From assembly GCA_003532715.1 (NCBI GenBank), contig DOEZ01000255.1, positions 1-5,321 of the forward strand: a DNA stretch of 5,321 nucleotides, written 5' to 3'. How positions within the stretch are numbered: position 1 is the first letter of the stretch; each line of letters starts with the position of its first letter. Made by a program: the position numbers and the translations under genes. The notes under the pieces are model-generated. The model made no database searches. It was not told the DNA's origin and worked only from the letters and a program-made list of their open reading frames with translations. Of the stretch, positions 4,877 to 5,321 are shown one piece after another. The DNA is from Planctomycetaceae bacterium (GTDB lineage Bacteria > Planctomycetota > Planctomycetia > Pirellulales > Thermoguttaceae).

Positions 4877-5321
4877 ATGATTCAAATCAACGACCATCCG
4901 CAGTCGGGTTTCGACGCCGGCTCGGATCCTCGCGCCGAGTCGGGACCGCTCGTTCTCCGCGTGTACGGAGCGGACTGCGACGGCGAAATCGTCCGCCTGC
5001 AATCGCCCAAATGCACCATCGGCTCCGACCCGCGATGCACGCTTCGGCTCGACAACCAAGGCGTTGACCCGGTTCATTGCCTCGTCATTCGCGGCGCGCA
5101 CGCAACGGTCGTGCGACGGTGGAGCGAAGACACAAGGCTCAACGGGACGGCCTTTTCCGACGCCGAATTAGCGCCCGGCGATCGACTGGGCGCGGGGCCC
5201 GTCGATTTGGAAATCCTGGAAGTTACCGGGTCGCCTTCTTCTCCGCAACCCCCCCAGACTCAAGAATTCCAAGAATACGCCGATCCGACTAAGTTCAGCC
5301 AGAAGCTAACATTGACTCGCC
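4877..5321 (+). CDS. FHA-domain protein, 5' part (runs off the window)
   Basis: The first 148 codons are visible and the gene continues beyond the window. After a polar N-terminus (1-23), residues about 24-116 form an FHA-like beta-sandwich: LVLRVYGADCDGEIVRL, then CTIGSDPRCTLRL (46-58), VDPVHCLVI (63-71), a TRLNGT turn (86-91), and LAPGDRLGAGPVDLEIL (98-114). FHA domains normally bind phosphothreonine in signalling or secretion proteins. Here H67 and N89-G90 are kept. The usual GR is G49-S50, however, and the usual SxxH serine is D64, so classic phosphothreonine binding is doubtful. After the domain comes a Pro/Gln/Ser-rich linker (117-130), which suggests more domains downstream. ATG 4877 is well supported, with AGGTGG (4865-4870) 6 nt upstream. 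The gene runs away from the dksA-like gene across the structured intergenic region. Confidence 0.8.
   Translation, partial: MIQINDHPQSGFDAGSDPRAESGPLVLRVYGADCDGEIVRLQSPKCTIGSDPRCTLRLDNQGVDPVHCLVIRGAHATVVRRWSEDTRLNGTAFSDAELAPGDRLGAGPVDLEILEVTGSPSSPQPPQTQEFQEYADPTKFSQKLTLTR

Overview
This 5.3 kb window is GC-rich bacterial DNA. The gene set suggests a planctomycete, probably of the Pirellulales type: a degenerate FHA-domain protein, a HtrA-like protease with a single PDZ domain, a short DksA/TraR zinc-finger protein, and a fused, metal-ligand-free hydrogenase-4-like module. This assignment is inferred from protein character alone; there is no rRNA or other marker to confirm it.

Left part (1-2445, + strand): the 3' end of an operon for a complex I / hydrogenase-4-like membrane complex. 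It holds the last 47 codons of a membrane (HyfF-type) subunit and a 501-residue NuoC+NuoD-type large subunit that has lost all four [NiFe]-ligating cysteines. It ends with a 260-residue fusion of a two-cluster ferredoxin (HyfH/NuoI-like) to the small subunit (HyfI/NuoB-like). The reading frames are tightly packed: a TGATG overlap at 142-146, then a 13-nt gap. Together the three would form the end of the membrane arm plus the peripheral electron-transfer arm of an Ehr-type (energy-converting hydrogenase-related) complex. Its electron donor and acceptor cannot be read from this window.

Middle part (2454-4220, - strand): two stress-related genes, convergent with the operon. They are an exported HtrA-type serine protease with an intact catalytic triad, and upstream of it a DksA-like RNA polymerase-binding zinc-finger protein. 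The stop codons of the operon and the protease gene lie only 8 nt apart.

Right part (4221-4876) is about 650 bp without a convincing gene, but it is rich in structure. It holds a canonical intrinsic terminator on the - strand (4319-4348) with no gene behind it, a nested inverted repeat (4614-4694), and an unusual density of TCCCG/CGGGA motifs able to form alternative hairpins. It also holds a plausible + strand promoter followed by a structured leader. The leader runs into an FHA-domain gene that starts at 4877 and leaves the window. The most interesting signal is the orphan terminator: it implies either transcription attenuation ahead of the dksA-like gene or an unannotated - strand small RNA.
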